Positions 7,799 through 15,932 of a DNA stretch of 46,107 bases are shown here, one piece after another (within the stretch, counting starts at the first letter, position 1; each line of letters opens with the position of its first letter). Location of the stretch: positions 1 to 46,107 of the forward strand of contig CAYFTG010000011.1 in assembly GCA_964346175.1 (NCBI GenBank). Direction: 5' to 3'. The DNA comes from DTU032 sp964346175 (GTDB taxonomy: Bacteria; Bacillota; Clostridia; Saccharofermentanales; DTU023). The notes under the pieces are model-generated. The model did not search any database, was not told the DNA's origin, and saw only the letters and a program-made list of their open reading frames with translations. Made by a program: the position numbers and the translations under genes.

Positions 7799-8314
7799 AT
7801 GAAAACCATAGCAATCTTAATCGAAAACATGTTTGACGACAGAGAGCTCATCTACCCTTACTTCCGCTTGCAGGAAGAGGGCTACGAAGTTCACTTGCTC
7901 GGTAGCAAGAAAGACACCATATACACATCAAAGGCAGGCCTAGAAGAAAAGAGCACACACGCAACCTCTGATGTCTCTGCGGATGATTACGACGCCCTCA
8001 TAATACCGGGCGGCTTCTCTCCCGATTACATGCGTAGAACCAAAGCCACGGTCGACTTCGTCAAGGCAATGAATGAACAGAGGAAACTTATAGGAGCTAT
8101 TTGCCACGCCCCTTGGATGCTGGCGTCCGCCGACGCGATCAAGGGCAAACAGGTCACTTCCTTCTATTCCATAAAAGATGACCTAATCAATGCCGGCGCC
8201 GAATGGTTGGATCTTGAAGTGGTAGTCGACGGCAACATCGTCACGTCACGAAGCCCGAAAGATCTGCCCATATTCCTAAAGACCATTATCGAAAGACTAG
8301 CTATGCCGGCATAG
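7799..8314 (+). CDS. DJ-1/PfpI family protein
   Basis: The 171-residue protein is a single DJ-1/PfpI (class I glutamine amidotransferase-like) domain. The nucleophile elbow is AICHAPWML with Cys102 and His103. Glu16 is placed to polarise the cysteine, and ALIIPGGFSPDYMR forms the preceding loop. Relatives act as stress-linked deglycase, protease or hydrolase proteins in the cytoplasm, and the exact activity is disputed in the literature. AGAAAGGG upstream of ATG 7799 is an acceptable ribosome binding site. The gene is flanked by a palindromic repeat upstream and a strong terminator downstream, so it looks monocistronic. Confidence 0.88.
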   Translation: MKTIAILIENMFDDRELIYPYFRLQEEGYEVHLLGSKKDTIYTSKAGLEEKSTHATSDVSADDYDALIIPGGFSPDYMRRTKATVDFVKAMNEQRKLIGAICHAPWMLASADAIKGKQVTSFYSIKDDLINAGAEWLDLEVVVDGNIVTSRSPKDLPIFLKTIIERLAMPA

Positions 8315-8329
8315 ACATTCAGCACACAT

Positions 8330-8381
8330 AGGGCTGCCTCCGTTCGACGTCAAAAGCAATATCCCCCGAGGCAGCCCTTTA
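8330..8381 (+). terminator. Intrinsic terminator after the PfpI gene
   Basis: AGGGCTGCCTC (8330-8340) and GAGGCAGCCCT (8368-8378) form a perfect 11-bp stem, followed by TTTATCC. The loop is long (27 bases) and A/C-rich. A second GCAGCCCTTTA lies just downstream. Confidence 0.7.
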
Positions 8382-8478
8382 TCCACAAGCAGCCCTTTAC
8401 AGCTTGACTTAAATTTCAATTATGAGATACTGGCTCTAGCTATTAGTAATCTCCGAATATGAAGAGACACTTGGTAAG

Positions 8479-8940
8479 ATGGACACATTGATTGTAAAAA
8501 TAGAAAATAAAGAACAAAAAGCCACCATCGCCGCCGAAGTCTTAGCCGACTTACCGGAGTGGTTTGGGCTACCCGAAAGCACACAAAACTACATCGACGA
8601 AAGCCGCGACCTCAATCTCTGGTGCGCCTTTCGCGGCACAGAAACCCTCGGCTTCATCAGTCTAAGCGAAACGAGCCCCGACTCCGCCGAAATACATTGC
8701 ATGGCCGTCAAAAAAGCCTATCACCGCCAAGGCCTCGGCCGAAAACTCTATCAGCGCATGGCAGACTACGCCAAAAATCATTACAGATACATACAAGTAA
8801 AAACTGTAGACGAAGGTCATTACCCCGAATACGATCGGACGATCGCCTTTTATCGCTCATTAGGTTTTGCCAAACTCGAGGTTTTCCCCGACATGTGGGA
8901 TCCTTGGAATCCCTGCCTGATCATGATTAATAATTTGTAA
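8479..8940 (+). CDS. GNAT family N-acetyltransferase
   Basis: The 153-residue protein is a GNAT acyltransferase, transferring acetyl from acetyl-CoA to an amine. The CoA-binding motif A is visible as EIHCMAVKKAYHRQGLGRKLY, with Q/R-x-x-G-x-G/A-like RQGLGRK, followed by TIAFYRSLGFAKLEVF, the usual motif B. The tail DMWDPWNPCLIMIN matches a subgroup of small GNATs whose substrate is unknown. The ribosome binding site of ATG 8479 is weak (TTGGTAAG), and no better start lies nearby. It converges with the phosphoribosyltransferase gene on the other strand with 58 bases between, and no terminator is evident in that space. Confidence 0.85.
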   Translation: MDTLIVKIENKEQKATIAAEVLADLPEWFGLPESTQNYIDESRDLNLWCAFRGTETLGFISLSETSPDSAEIHCMAVKKAYHRQGLGRKLYQRMADYAKNHYRYIQVKTVDEGHYPEYDRTIAFYRSLGFAKLEVFPDMWDPWNPCLIMINNL

Positions 8941-8998
8941 AAATACTACTCACCCGCCAGCAATCGAACCGCCGCAAGCTCCGCCACTATTTGGCCGG

Positions 8999-9534
8999 CT
9001 AGCTCTCCACTGAACGCAAAAGTGCAATCACTTCTTCATCACTGACTTGCCTGAAATCCTTGTAATACGCACCCACAGCGCCCCGATAATAGCGATCAAT
9101 CTGCAGCGACACCAAGTCATCCGCCAGCTCCTTCAAACGTTGCGCCGTATCGTAAGGCGTAACCGGGATCGCGACCACTATTCGCTCCGCACCTTGATCA
9201 CGCAGATACTTAATAGCAGCCATCATCGTCAGGCCGGTAGCGATTCCATCATCAACAATAATCGCCACCTTTCCCGCCAAATCTTCCTGCTCCCGATCGC
9301 CAAAATAATCTCGCCTACGCCTTTTCAACTCCGCTCGCATACGCTCTTCCTCACTCCGGTGCCAACTTGCGTCGACACGTCGCAGTTCGGCCTCATTGTA
9401 GAGCGGCTCGCCTGACTCGACCACCGCACCAATCGCATACTCTGAATTAAAGGGATGTCCGATCTTCTTCGTAATCACCAAATCCAGAGGAGCGTCGAGT
9501 TTCTCCGCAATCTCCACACCCAAGACAACACCCC
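8999..9534 (-). CDS. Phosphoribosyltransferase-domain protein (N terminus lost in gap)
   Basis: About 178 residues can be read before the frame enters the gap at 9535. They include a PRTase core with the PRPP-binding loop VAIIVDDGIATGLTMMAAI and a following IPVTPYD segment. The fold and length suit the stand-alone predicted phosphoribosyltransferases (COG1926 type) that often sit near stress genes. The upstream part GVVLGVEIAEKLDAPLDLVITKKIGHPFN is also typical of that group. The true start must lie in the gap; the frame beyond the gap is only the palindromic repeat and should not be taken as coding. The substrate is unknown. Confidence 0.82.
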
Positions 9535-9634
9535 NNNNNNNNNNNNNNNNNNNNNNNNNNNNNNNNNNNNNNNNNNNNNNNNNNNNNNNNNNNNNNNNNN
9601 NNNNNNNNNNNNNNNNNNNNNNNNNNNNNNNNNN
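9535..9634. other. Assembly gap (100 N) at a palindromic repeat
   Basis: A 100-N placeholder between the phosphoribosyltransferase gene and a perfect 35-bp palindrome starting at 9636. It hides the start of the phosphoribosyltransferase gene. The repeat at its edge probably caused the assembly break. Confidence 0.95.
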
Positions 9635-9635
9635 C

Positions 9636-9670
9636 AAGTTAAGATTCGTGCCAGGCACGAATCTTAACTT
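9636..9670. repeat. Perfect 35-bp palindromic copy of the GTGCCAGGCAC element
   Basis: This is the cleanest copy. The arms AAGTTAAGATTCGTGCC and GGCACGAATCTTAACTT are exact reverse complements around a single central A at 9653. In RNA it would make a 17-bp hairpin except for the loop bases. It directly borders the gap at 9535-9634. Confidence 0.97.
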
Positions 9671-9746
9671 CCTCACTCACAGAGCGTGCTATGATGTAAA
9701 AATGCAGTAAAAGAATCAAATGACCAATCCATATAAGGAGCGTAAG

Positions 9747-10343
9747 ATGAACAATCAATCACATATACTGGCCTACGGCTTTTCTGGAGAACGCCTTGAG
9801 GCACTTCAAGCTCTTTGCACCGAGAGCGCAATAGGACTCAAACTGCTAGGCAACGACGACCTGGACACGGTCGTGCAGGATCTCTTGCCAACTGAAGCTG
9901 AAAACCTGAGCAAAATCGATCCTCCCTCTCACTACGAGCTCGATCTTGAACATATCCTTTTTGTAAATTTTATACAGGACGAGCTGATGACCTTTCTCGA
10001 TTTGCTGAACGCGAGGCAACTAACCGTGCCTTACAAAGCCGCCCTGACAGAGAACAATCGCAAATGGGTTTTGCGCGAGCTGATCGACGCCAATCGCAAA
10101 GAACATCAATTTGTAAAACTCTATCGCAGTAGCAAGAACCTGCTCTCCGTCGCAGCAGAGCTGCTCGAAAAGACCAAAGATCCTGCCCTTCTAGAAACTA
10201 TGGAAGGTTTAAGCGAAGTGTTAACAGATTTGGAAAAACAAGAAGCTCTCTCACCCGAGCTCGAGGACGAAATGTATGAAAAAATGAGAGCTAGCTACAA
10301 CGACGTAGCAACGCGCTTTAACACACTCGTCAGCAAAGAATAA
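9747..10343 (+). CDS. DUF3783-containing protein
   Basis: The 198-residue cytoplasmic protein resembles DUF3783 proteins: HILAYGFSGERLEAL at the start, then ILFVNFIQDELMTFLDLLN and VPYKAALTENNRKWVLRELI, the region that defines the family (about residues 70-115). The C-terminal 80 residues are helical and charged, perhaps a coiled coil. ATG 9747 is chosen because AAGGAG lies six bases upstream; an in-frame ATG at 9720 lacks such a site and adds a non-family stretch. The function of the family is unknown. A strong terminator follows at 10384. Confidence 0.75.
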   Translation: MNNQSHILAYGFSGERLEALQALCTESAIGLKLLGNDDLDTVVQDLLPTEAENLSKIDPPSHYELDLEHILFVNFIQDELMTFLDLLNARQLTVPYKAALTENNRKWVLRELIDANRKEHQFVKLYRSSKNLLSVAAELLEKTKDPALLETMEGLSEVLTDLEKQEALSPELEDEMYEKMRASYNDVATRFNTLVSKE

Positions 10344-10383
10344 AGCCAGTCCTAAACAACCCTAAAATAAGCGAAAACAAGCT

Positions 10384-10419
10384 AAAGGCCTTCAAGCTCA
10401 GAGCTTTGAAGGCCTTTTT
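10384..10419 (+). terminator. Intrinsic terminator between DUF3783 gene and aspA
   Basis: AAAGGCCTTCAA and TTGAAGGCCTTT form a 12-bp stem with a GCTC/GAGC extension, followed by TTTTTC on the plus strand. It ends the plus-strand gene and may also slow minus-strand transcripts from aspA. Confidence 0.88.
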
Positions 10420-10465
10420 CAGTTCTTGTAATTACGACATTAACTCTTGACGTCAAAGCCGCAGC

Positions 10466-11884
10466 TTAGCAATCAATCTCACAGACTCCCGGCTCGGTCA
10501 TTACATAGGGATCAAGCGCCTTATCCAACGCTTCCTCCGTCATGAGGCCGTCCCGCAAAATGATCTCTCTAATCGCTTTTCCTGTCTTAATCGCTTCGTT
10601 AGCGACCTTAGAAGCAACACGGTAGCCAAGATGAGGGGTCACAGCAGTCAGGATCCCGACAGAATTGAAGACCTGATCATGGCAATGCTCGCGGTTAGCG
10701 GTTATTCCTACAATGCAATTGTCGACCAAAGTACGGACAGCATATTTCAGAGTCTCAATCGATTGGAAAAGATTGTAGAAGATAATCGGCTCAAAGGCAT
10801 TCAGCTCGAGTTGCCCTCCCTCAGCTGCCATAGTGACGGTGACATCATTGCCGATAATATTGAAACAAACCTGGTTCACGACCTCCGGAATTACGGGGTT
10901 AACTTTACCCGGCATGATGGAAGAGCCGGCCTGTTTTTCCGGCAAGTTGATTTCACCAAAGCCCGTGCGCGGTCCGGAAGACATGAGGCGCAGATCGTTG
11001 CTAATCTTGCCCAGCGTAACGGCACAGGTCTTCACCGCTGAAGAAGCCGCTACGTAACCGTCAGTGTTTTGCGTGCCGTCAATCAAATTATCTGCCTGCG
11101 TGAGAGGCAAACCTGTTATCTCAGCCAAGCGCTCTATCACGCGCTCAAGATACTCCACGTCGGCATTGATCCCGGTGCCGATGGCTGTCCCGCCCAAGTT
11201 GAGGAAACGCATGTCGCGGCGAGCATTCTCGAAGCGTCGCAAATCGCGTCCGATGGCATAACTCCAAGCTTCAAATTCCTGTCCGAGACGAATCGGTACG
11301 GCGTCCTGCATCTGAGTACGTCCCATCTTGATGACATCATCAAACTCTTCGGCTTTGACCAAGAGAGCGGCCTTCAGTTTTTCGAGTTCTTTCTCAGCCC
11401 CCAAAAGAAGTTTATAAGTAGTGATACGGCCACTGGATGGAAAGACATCGTTGGTTGATTGAGCATAGTTCACGTGGTCATTGGGGTTGATCAGATCGTA
11501 ATCCCCCTTGCATCCACCCAATATCTCAATAGCCCGGTTGGCAACTACCTCGTTCGCATTCATATTGAGCGAAGTACCTGCACCACCCTGGATCGGATCG
11601 ACAATAAACTGATCATGAAACTCACCGGCGATAATTTCATCACAAGCTTGGACAATAGCATCGACACGCTCTTTGTCAAGGCGACCTACATCAAGATTGG
11701 TCAAAGCGGCTGCCTTCTTGATTTGGCAGATCGTGTTGATGACTTCAGGGTGCATACTCATGCCCGTGATGGGAAAGTTCTGTGCTGCACGCAAAGAATG
11801 AGCTCCGTAATAAGCATCGACCGGAATCTCGATCTCACCAATTGAATCGCGTTCAACGCGCATCTCTACATTAGACTGGGACAT
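10466..11884 (-). CDS. aspA: Aspartate ammonia-lyase
   Basis: The 472-residue protein belongs to the fumarase/aspartase superfamily and most resembles aspartase, which converts L-aspartate to fumarate and ammonia. The superfamily signature GSSIMPGKVNPVIPEVVNQ is intact, as are GGAGTSLNMNANEVVANRA, SSNDVFP-like STNDVFPSSGRI and TRTGFGEINLPEKQ-type loops. Length matches AspA (468-478). It starts MSQSNVEMRVERDSIGEIEIP, normal for the family, with AGAGAGG upstream. Class II fumarase is the main alternative, but the overall sequence favours aspartase. A 14-bp palindrome lies about 30 bases upstream (11911-11924). A bifunctional terminator region lies downstream. Confidence 0.93.
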   Translation of the reverse strand: MSQSNVEMRVERDSIGEIEIPVDAYYGAHSLRAAQNFPITGMSMHPEVINTICQIKKAAALTNLDVGRLDKERVDAIVQACDEIIAGEFHDQFIVDPIQGGAGTSLNMNANEVVANRAIEILGGCKGDYDLINPNDHVNYAQSTNDVFPSSGRITTYKLLLGAEKELEKLKAALLVKAEEFDDVIKMGRTQMQDAVPIRLGQEFEAWSYAIGRDLRRFENARRDMRFLNLGGTAIGTGINADVEYLERVIERLAEITGLPLTQADNLIDGTQNTDGYVAASSAVKTCAVTLGKISNDLRLMSSGPRTGFGEINLPEKQAGSSIMPGKVNPVIPEVVNQVCFNIIGNDVTVTMAAEGGQLELNAFEPIIFYNLFQSIETLKYAVRTLVDNCIVGITANREHCHDQVFNSVGILTAVTPHLGYRVASKVANEAIKTGKAIREIILRDGLMTEEALDKALDPYVMTEPGVCEIDC

Positions 11885-11910
11885 AAAAACCTCTCTGAAT
11901 TTGTACTATT

Positions 11911-11924
11911 TTTCTGATCAGAAA
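11911..11924. promoter_or_regulatory. Perfect 14-bp palindrome upstream of aspA
   Basis: TTTCTGATCAGAAA is a perfect inverted repeat in the aspA leader, 26-40 bases before the start codon. Such a site could bind a dimeric regulator. No regulator family is recognised from it. Confidence 0.4.
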
Positions 11925-11979
11925 TTCACCAAAGCGAATTCCTATAAGAAAATTATTTTTGTTAACTTCCACCAGAATT

Positions 11980-12420
11980 TTAACATAGTAATTCATATCT
12001 TGTGCCAGGCACAGAAATTTCGTTATCTATCAGTACCGTTTCATCATGCATTAATTTGCCATCTGTAAGCCAATACGTGCTGCCGTCGCTGCCATCACCG
12101 TTGTTGACACTAATTACATTATCAGTCACTTCTACTTGATCATAAGCATGGCGGCGCAAATCTGAAGTCATTGCAGTTAGGGCATAACTTAAATCATTGG
12201 CCTGATAGGCGGATTTTGTTTGGCTGCGAAACTGCTGTTGACCAAAGATGTGTATAGCTCCGACCAGCAGAAACACTAGTGACATAATGGCCAGTGCTGC
12301 TAATAACTCGACTAAGGTGATGCCCGCTTCGCTTTGCAGGAGTTTCTTACCACATTGCAAAGTGCTTCGCTTATTCTCCGCTTTCTGCTGGGAAGGGCAA
12401 ATATGTTTCCATTCTTGCAC
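11980..12420 (-). CDS. Prepilin-like protein (PilW/ComGF type), C terminus inside a repeat
   Basis: The protein carries a type IV prepilin N terminus: a basic leader, then SEAGITLVELLAALAIMSLV, where cleavage after Gly and the +5 Glu are as expected, followed by a hydrophobic helix. The 85-residue globular part has no clear family but resembles minor pilins. GTG 12420 is preferred because AAGGAGG lies eight bases upstream; the frame is also open to GTG 12429, which overlaps that site. The last ten or so codons (VPGTRYELLC) are read from a palindromic repeat, so the gene end was probably altered by repeat insertion. The start overlaps the upstream prepilin gene by about 50 bases. No pilus assembly genes are nearby. 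Confidence 0.68.
   Translation of the reverse strand: MQEWKHICPSQQKAENKRSTLQCGKKLLQSEAGITLVELLAALAIMSLVFLLVGAIHIFGQQQFRSQTKSAYQANDLSYALTAMTSDLRRHAYDQVEVTDNVISVNNGDGSDGSTYWLTDGKLMHDETVLIDNEISVPGTRYELLC
11990..12021. repeat. GTGCCAGGCAC-family repeat (core 12002-12012)
   Basis: Exact core GTGCCAGGCAC with arms ATTCATATCTT and AGAAATTT. It lies inside the 3' end of the prepilin-like gene on the other strand. Confidence 0.88.
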
Positions 12421-12754
12421 GAGCCTCACCTCCTTTGTTGACGCTTACGACGACTTTGTATAAAGCTGTAGAAGCATCTGCTGTTATAGAGACGGCTATG
12501 TTGCCGGGCTTTTCGGCCAGAGTTTCCTCGATGGTGAAATTATTTTGAGAAAAATAGGTTATACGTTCGATCTCTTCTTGGGCAAGAAAGGTAGCTTCAT
12601 TGACGGAATTGGTGCGGCTGTTGGTTTGAGCTGCTTGGGTAAAAAAGCCCAAGAAAGATATGACGATTATTGATAAGATCACAATCGCAGCTAGGAGCTC
12701 GACCAAAGTCATTCCCTCTTAATCCATCAATTTACGTTTCACTCTAAGCATCAT
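12371..12754 (-). pseudogene. Prepilin-like gene with a stop codon in the leader
   Basis: Reading on the minus strand from ATG 12754 gives a basic leader MMLRVKRKLMD, then TAA (12721-12719), then EG and MTLVELLAAIVILSI, all in one frame. A single base change at the TAA (for example AAA, CAA or GAA) would restore a classic prepilin: basic leader, cleavage after Gly, hydrophobic helix with +5 Glu. The rest (113 residues from 12712, including FLAQEEIERITYF) looks like a PilV-type minor pilin and is otherwise intact. Translation restarting at ATG 12712 would give a pilin without leader and without cleavage. The gene is therefore probably inactive, unless the stop is a sequencing error. AGGA precedes ATG 12754. 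Confidence 0.6.
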
Positions 12755-13088
12755 ATTGATTAATCCTATCGGATGGGACAGTTATGAGTCATTATATATC
12801 ATATGCTAATGCTATGTCAGCGTAATATGCGACACAGAGCGCAAATTAGTAATATTTAGAGCTATTTGGTACTTATAGTCTGCTTTTTATCTGTTTTTTT
12901 GCTTCTTATTTAGAGTTGGCGTGATGCGATGACGCGCAGGAAGAGTTCAAGTCTCCTGAGATACAGTTGCTGAGAGGCTTCTAAGATAGAGTTAGGGCTA
13001 AGTTAAGTTTCGTGCCAGGCACGATTATTAACTAATTCAGGTTTGGTGCCAGGCACGAAAATCAACTTAATTCGTCGGAGGTGTCGAC
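12755..13088. repeat. Intergenic region with a GTGCCAGGCAC repeat pair (cores 13012-13022, 13046-13056)
   Basis: This 334-base space holds no gene. Two exact cores lie 34 bases apart near its right end (13000-13068). The first is AAGTTAAGTTTC-core-GATTATTAACT and the second ends in GAAAATCAACTTA. The left part is A/T-rich without a clear promoter or terminator. GGAGG at the right edge is the ribosome binding site for the next gene. Confidence 0.9.
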
Positions 13089-13469
13089 ATGGGTAAAGTT
13101 ATTTTTAAACGCGTCTATGATTTAGATGCTTCAGACAAGCAGCGTGTGCTGGTCGATCGACTGTGGCCGCGAGGCCAGTCCAAGGAAACTCTGCATATTA
13201 CTGAGTGGCCGAAGGAAATCACACCTAGTACGGAAATTCGCCAAGATTATCACAATGGCAAGCTGGATTACGAGGCCTTCGCTAAGGCCTACGAGCAGGA
13301 GCTGGAAAACAACGAAGAGGCTGATTCTTTTCTGGAAACACTTCGGGATCTTCTGGTGAACGACGATGTTACTCTCACGTCTGCTGTGAAGAATGTCGAG
13401 CAAAGTCACATCCCTACCTTGCGTTCTTATATCGATGAACGGATGGCTGATGCGGAGGCGAATGTATGA
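13089..13469 (+). CDS. DUF488 family protein (YeaO-like)
   Basis: The 126-residue protein matches the DUF488/YeaO group: FKRVYDLDASDKQRVLVDRLWPRGQSKE, then WPKEITPSTEIRQDYH, and FLETLRDLLVNDDVTLTSAVKNVEQSHIPTLRSYI. The VDRLWPRG motif is diagnostic. The biochemical role is unknown. Its stop codon overlaps the start of the CopB-like ATPase by four bases (ATGA), so the two are translationally coupled and probably share a job in metal handling. GGAGGTG lies upstream of ATG 13089. A repeat pair sits just before the gene. Confidence 0.85.
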   Translation: MGKVIFKRVYDLDASDKQRVLVDRLWPRGQSKETLHITEWPKEITPSTEIRQDYHNGKLDYEAFAKAYEQELENNEEADSFLETLRDLLVNDDVTLTSAVKNVEQSHIPTLRSYIDERMADAEANV

Positions 13470-15631
13470 ATAATCATCAGAAAGTGGATAATCACAGCAA
13501 GCACCAAGAGCATGCTGAGCGGGAAGCTTTTAAACACGATGAGCACAGCGAACACGGGTCTCACAACGGCCACGCCGGTCACGCCGGCCACAACATCCAC
13601 GAGCACGGCGGTCATGGTGGCCACGGCGAGCACGAGCCTCACGCCGGCCACGACCACTCCTTAGGTCATGCCCATCATCTGGGAAATATCAGGCGGCGTT
13701 TTATCATTTCGCTGATTCTGTCGATACCTATCTTTCTCTTCGCATCATTTATGGGGCGGGAGTTTTTCTTTACTATCAGGTTTATCGGTTCAGACTGGAT
13801 CAACCTGATTTTTGCCACTGCTCTGTTTTTCTATGGAGGCATGCCTTTTTTAAGAGGCGCAAAGATGGAGCTATCTGAAAAAATCCCCGGTATGATGACT
13901 CTTATATCGCTCGGCATCACGACTTCTTATCTTTACAGTCTTTACGCTTTTATCAATAACTTTGTGATCGACACCGGCGTAGTAGTGATGGATTTTTTCT
14001 GGGAACTGGCCACGCTGATTCTTATCATGCTCCTCGGACACTGGGTGGAAAACAATGCCATCGAGAACGCAGGAAATGCGCTGCAACGGATGGCGGAGCT
14101 TTTGCCGGGCACGGCTACGATAGTCAATCCGGATGGTACGAGCAGGACAATTGATCTGCAGGAGGTAAATATCGGTGATCATCTGCTTGTGCGCTCAGGC
14201 GACAAAATGCCTACTGATGGCGTAATCCTCGAGGGTACGACCACTGTGAATGAGTCGATGTTGACTGGCGAAGCGCTGGAGGTTAAGAAGTCAGTACGTG
14301 ATGAGGTCATAGGTGGTTCAGTCAATGGTGCGGGAACAATCACGATTGAAGTCACCGGCACTGGAGAATCAGGCTTTTTGGCGCAAGTAATGGAGCTGGT
14401 GAGCTCTGCTCAACGCGAAAAAGCCAAGGTCGAGACGCTGGCCGACAAGGTGGCGAAATGGCTCTTTTATATCGCGCTGGTAGTCGGTGTTGTTGCTCTC
14501 GTGATCTGGCTCCTTGTCGACGCAGACATAGGCTTTGCTGTCGAACGCATGGTCACGGTTTTCATTATCGCCTGCCCGCATGCTTTAGGGCTGGCAGTTC
14601 CTTTGGTGGTGGCGCGTTCGACTTCGTTGGGAGCGCAAAGAGGCCTTCTGGTCAAACGGCGTCAAGCCTTGGAAGTCGCAGAAAAAATTGATGTCATCAT
14701 GATGGACAAGACCGGTACGTTGACGGCAGGCAGTTTTACAGTGAATGCTGTGCATTCAAATGTTGACGACTTGAGCGACGAGGAGGCTCTGGCTTTGATG
14801 GCAGCTGTCGAGCTGACTTCCAGCCACCCCCTAGCAGTCGGCATTTTGGAGAAAGCTGAGGAACTGGACTTGGAGCTGCCTCAGGCGAGAGATGTGCAGA
14901 ATTTGCCCGGAGTCGGTATAGGCGGGACAGTGGATGGTCGAGATGTAAAGGTCGTCAGCGCAGCGTATTTGCGCCGGAGCGAAATTGCTTTTGATGAGGA
15001 GCAATATCTGGCGCTGTCCTCTGAGGGCAACTCGGTCAGCTTCCTTTTGGTCGATGAAGTCAACTCGGGGATTGTTGCTCAAGGTGACCGGATAAAGCCT
15101 GATGCCAAGGAGATGATTGATAAGCTACTGGAGTTTGGCATCAAACCGATCATGCTGACGGGTGACAACAAGCAGTCTGGCGCTGTCGTGGCTGCAAGAC
15201 TCGGCATCGATGATGTGCACGCTGAATTGCTGCCGCAAGATAAGGAGCGGATTGTTAAGGAATATCAGGAACGGGGCTTCAAGGTCATGATGGTAGGCGA
15301 TGGTGTCAACGATGCGCCCAGTCTGGCGCGCGCGGACGTTGGTGTGGCCATCGGTGCCGGTACAGATGTTGCGATCGATTCTGCGGACATCATCTTAGTT
15401 AGAAGTGATCCGGCTGATATTCTGCATATTCTCAATTTAGCGAAAAATACTGCTCGCAAGATGCGCCAGAATCTTGCTTGGGGGGCGGGCTATAACTTCA
15501 TCGCGATTCCATTGGCGGCCGGGATATTGGCACCGTGGGGCTTCATCCTTTCCCCTGCTGTCGGCGCGATACTTATGTCGCTCAGCACCATCATCGTCGC
15601 TATTAACGCCATAACGCTGAAGATGGATTAG
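13466..15631 (+). CDS. copB: CopB-like P1B-type heavy metal ATPase with His-rich N terminus
   Basis: The 721-residue protein is a heavy-metal transporting P-type ATPase. The first 74 residues hold about 22 histidines in HGGHGGH-like repeats, a metal-binding tail. Membrane segments follow from about residue 78. The actuator loop has TGEALEVKK, the channel motif is Cys370-Pro371-His372 (CPHALGLAVP), the phosphorylated Asp is Asp414 in DKTGTLTAG, SSHPLAV is the HP motif and GDGVNDAPSLARADVGVAIG is the hinge. CPH rather than CPC plus a His-rich N terminus is the CopB (P1B-3) pattern, which exports copper and perhaps silver. It is coupled to the DUF488 gene upstream. No copper-responsive regulator gene is adjacent. 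Confidence 0.92.
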   Translation: MNNHQKVDNHSKHQEHAEREAFKHDEHSEHGSHNGHAGHAGHNIHEHGGHGGHGEHEPHAGHDHSLGHAHHLGNIRRRFIISLILSIPIFLFASFMGREFFFTIRFIGSDWINLIFATALFFYGGMPFLRGAKMELSEKIPGMMTLISLGITTSYLYSLYAFINNFVIDTGVVVMDFFWELATLILIMLLGHWVENNAIENAGNALQRMAELLPGTATIVNPDGTSRTIDLQEVNIGDHLLVRSGDKMPTDGVILEGTTTVNESMLTGEALEVKKSVRDEVIGGSVNGAGTITIEVTGTGESGFLAQVMELVSSAQREKAKVETLADKVAKWLFYIALVVGVVALVIWLLVDADIGFAVERMVTVFIIACPHALGLAVPLVVARSTSLGAQRGLLVKRRQALEVAEKIDVIMMDKTGTLTAGSFTVNAVHSNVDDLSDEEALALMAAVELTSSHPLAVGILEKAEELDLELPQARDVQNLPGVGIGGTVDGRDVKVVSAAYLRRSEIAFDEEQYLALSSEGNSVSFLLVDEVNSGIVAQGDRIKPDAKEMIDKLLEFGIKPIMLTGDNKQSGAVVAARLGIDDVHAELLPQDKERIVKEYQERGFKVMMVGDGVNDAPSLARADVGVAIGAGTDVAIDSADIILVRSDPADILHILNLAKNTARKMRQNLAWGAGYNFIAIPLAAGILAPWGFILSPAVGAILMSLSTIIVAINAITLKMD

Positions 15632-15639
15632 TCAAGGAA

Positions 15640-15846
15640 GTCACATTTGGTGCCANNNNNNNNNNNNNNNNNNNNNNNNNNNNNNNNNNNNNNNNNNNNN
15701 NNNNNNNNNNNNNNNNNNNNNNNNNNNNNNNNNNNNNNNNNNNNNNNNNNNNNNNATTTGGTGCCAGGCACAGAACTTGACTTGTGTGACGAGTAAGTTG
15801 ATTTTGGTGGCAATTCACATTTGGTGCCAGGCACAGATTATGACTT
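15640..15846. repeat. Repeat cluster around a gap (partial copy, then cores 15761-15771 and 15824-15834)
   Basis: A copy (TCACATTTGGTGCCA, 15641-15655) runs into the gap, and another starts right after it (15756, core 15761-15771). A third full core lies at 15824-15834, with a half copy TTGATTTTGGTGGCA between. Arms here are of the TCACATTTG type. The gap almost certainly results from this repeat cluster. Confidence 0.93.
15656..15755. other. Assembly gap (100 N) inside a repeat cluster
   Basis: A 100-N placeholder that cuts one palindromic repeat copy and is followed immediately by another. The left flank ends in TTTGGTGCCA and the right flank begins ATTTGGTGCCAGGCAC, so the two sides overlap in sequence. 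Confidence 0.97.
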
Positions 15847-15864
15847 AAGTGCTCGCGGGCGTTG

Positions 15865-15870
15865 TATAAT
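15865..15870 (+). promoter_or_regulatory. Perfect -10 element before the DUF3048 gene
   Basis: TATAAT, 63 bases before the DUF3048 start codon and 31 bases after a repeat core. No good -35 is seen at 16-18 bases, so the rest of the promoter may lie in the repeat arm or need an activator. Confidence 0.4.
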
Positions 15871-15932
15871 ACAAATCTATAAACCATATTGAGCTTTTGC
15901 TTTTTAGCTCGATTTGTAAAGGAGATAAGAAC

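Noticed and set aside
9635..9676. Start of the phosphoribosyltransferase within the repeat to the right of the gap
   Set aside because: The frame there is only palindrome sequence, and the gap length is not known, so frame continuity means nothing.
13871..15082. Long minus-strand ORFs inside copB and other genes
   Set aside because: They are shadows of strongly conserved plus-strand coding sequence and show no family pattern.
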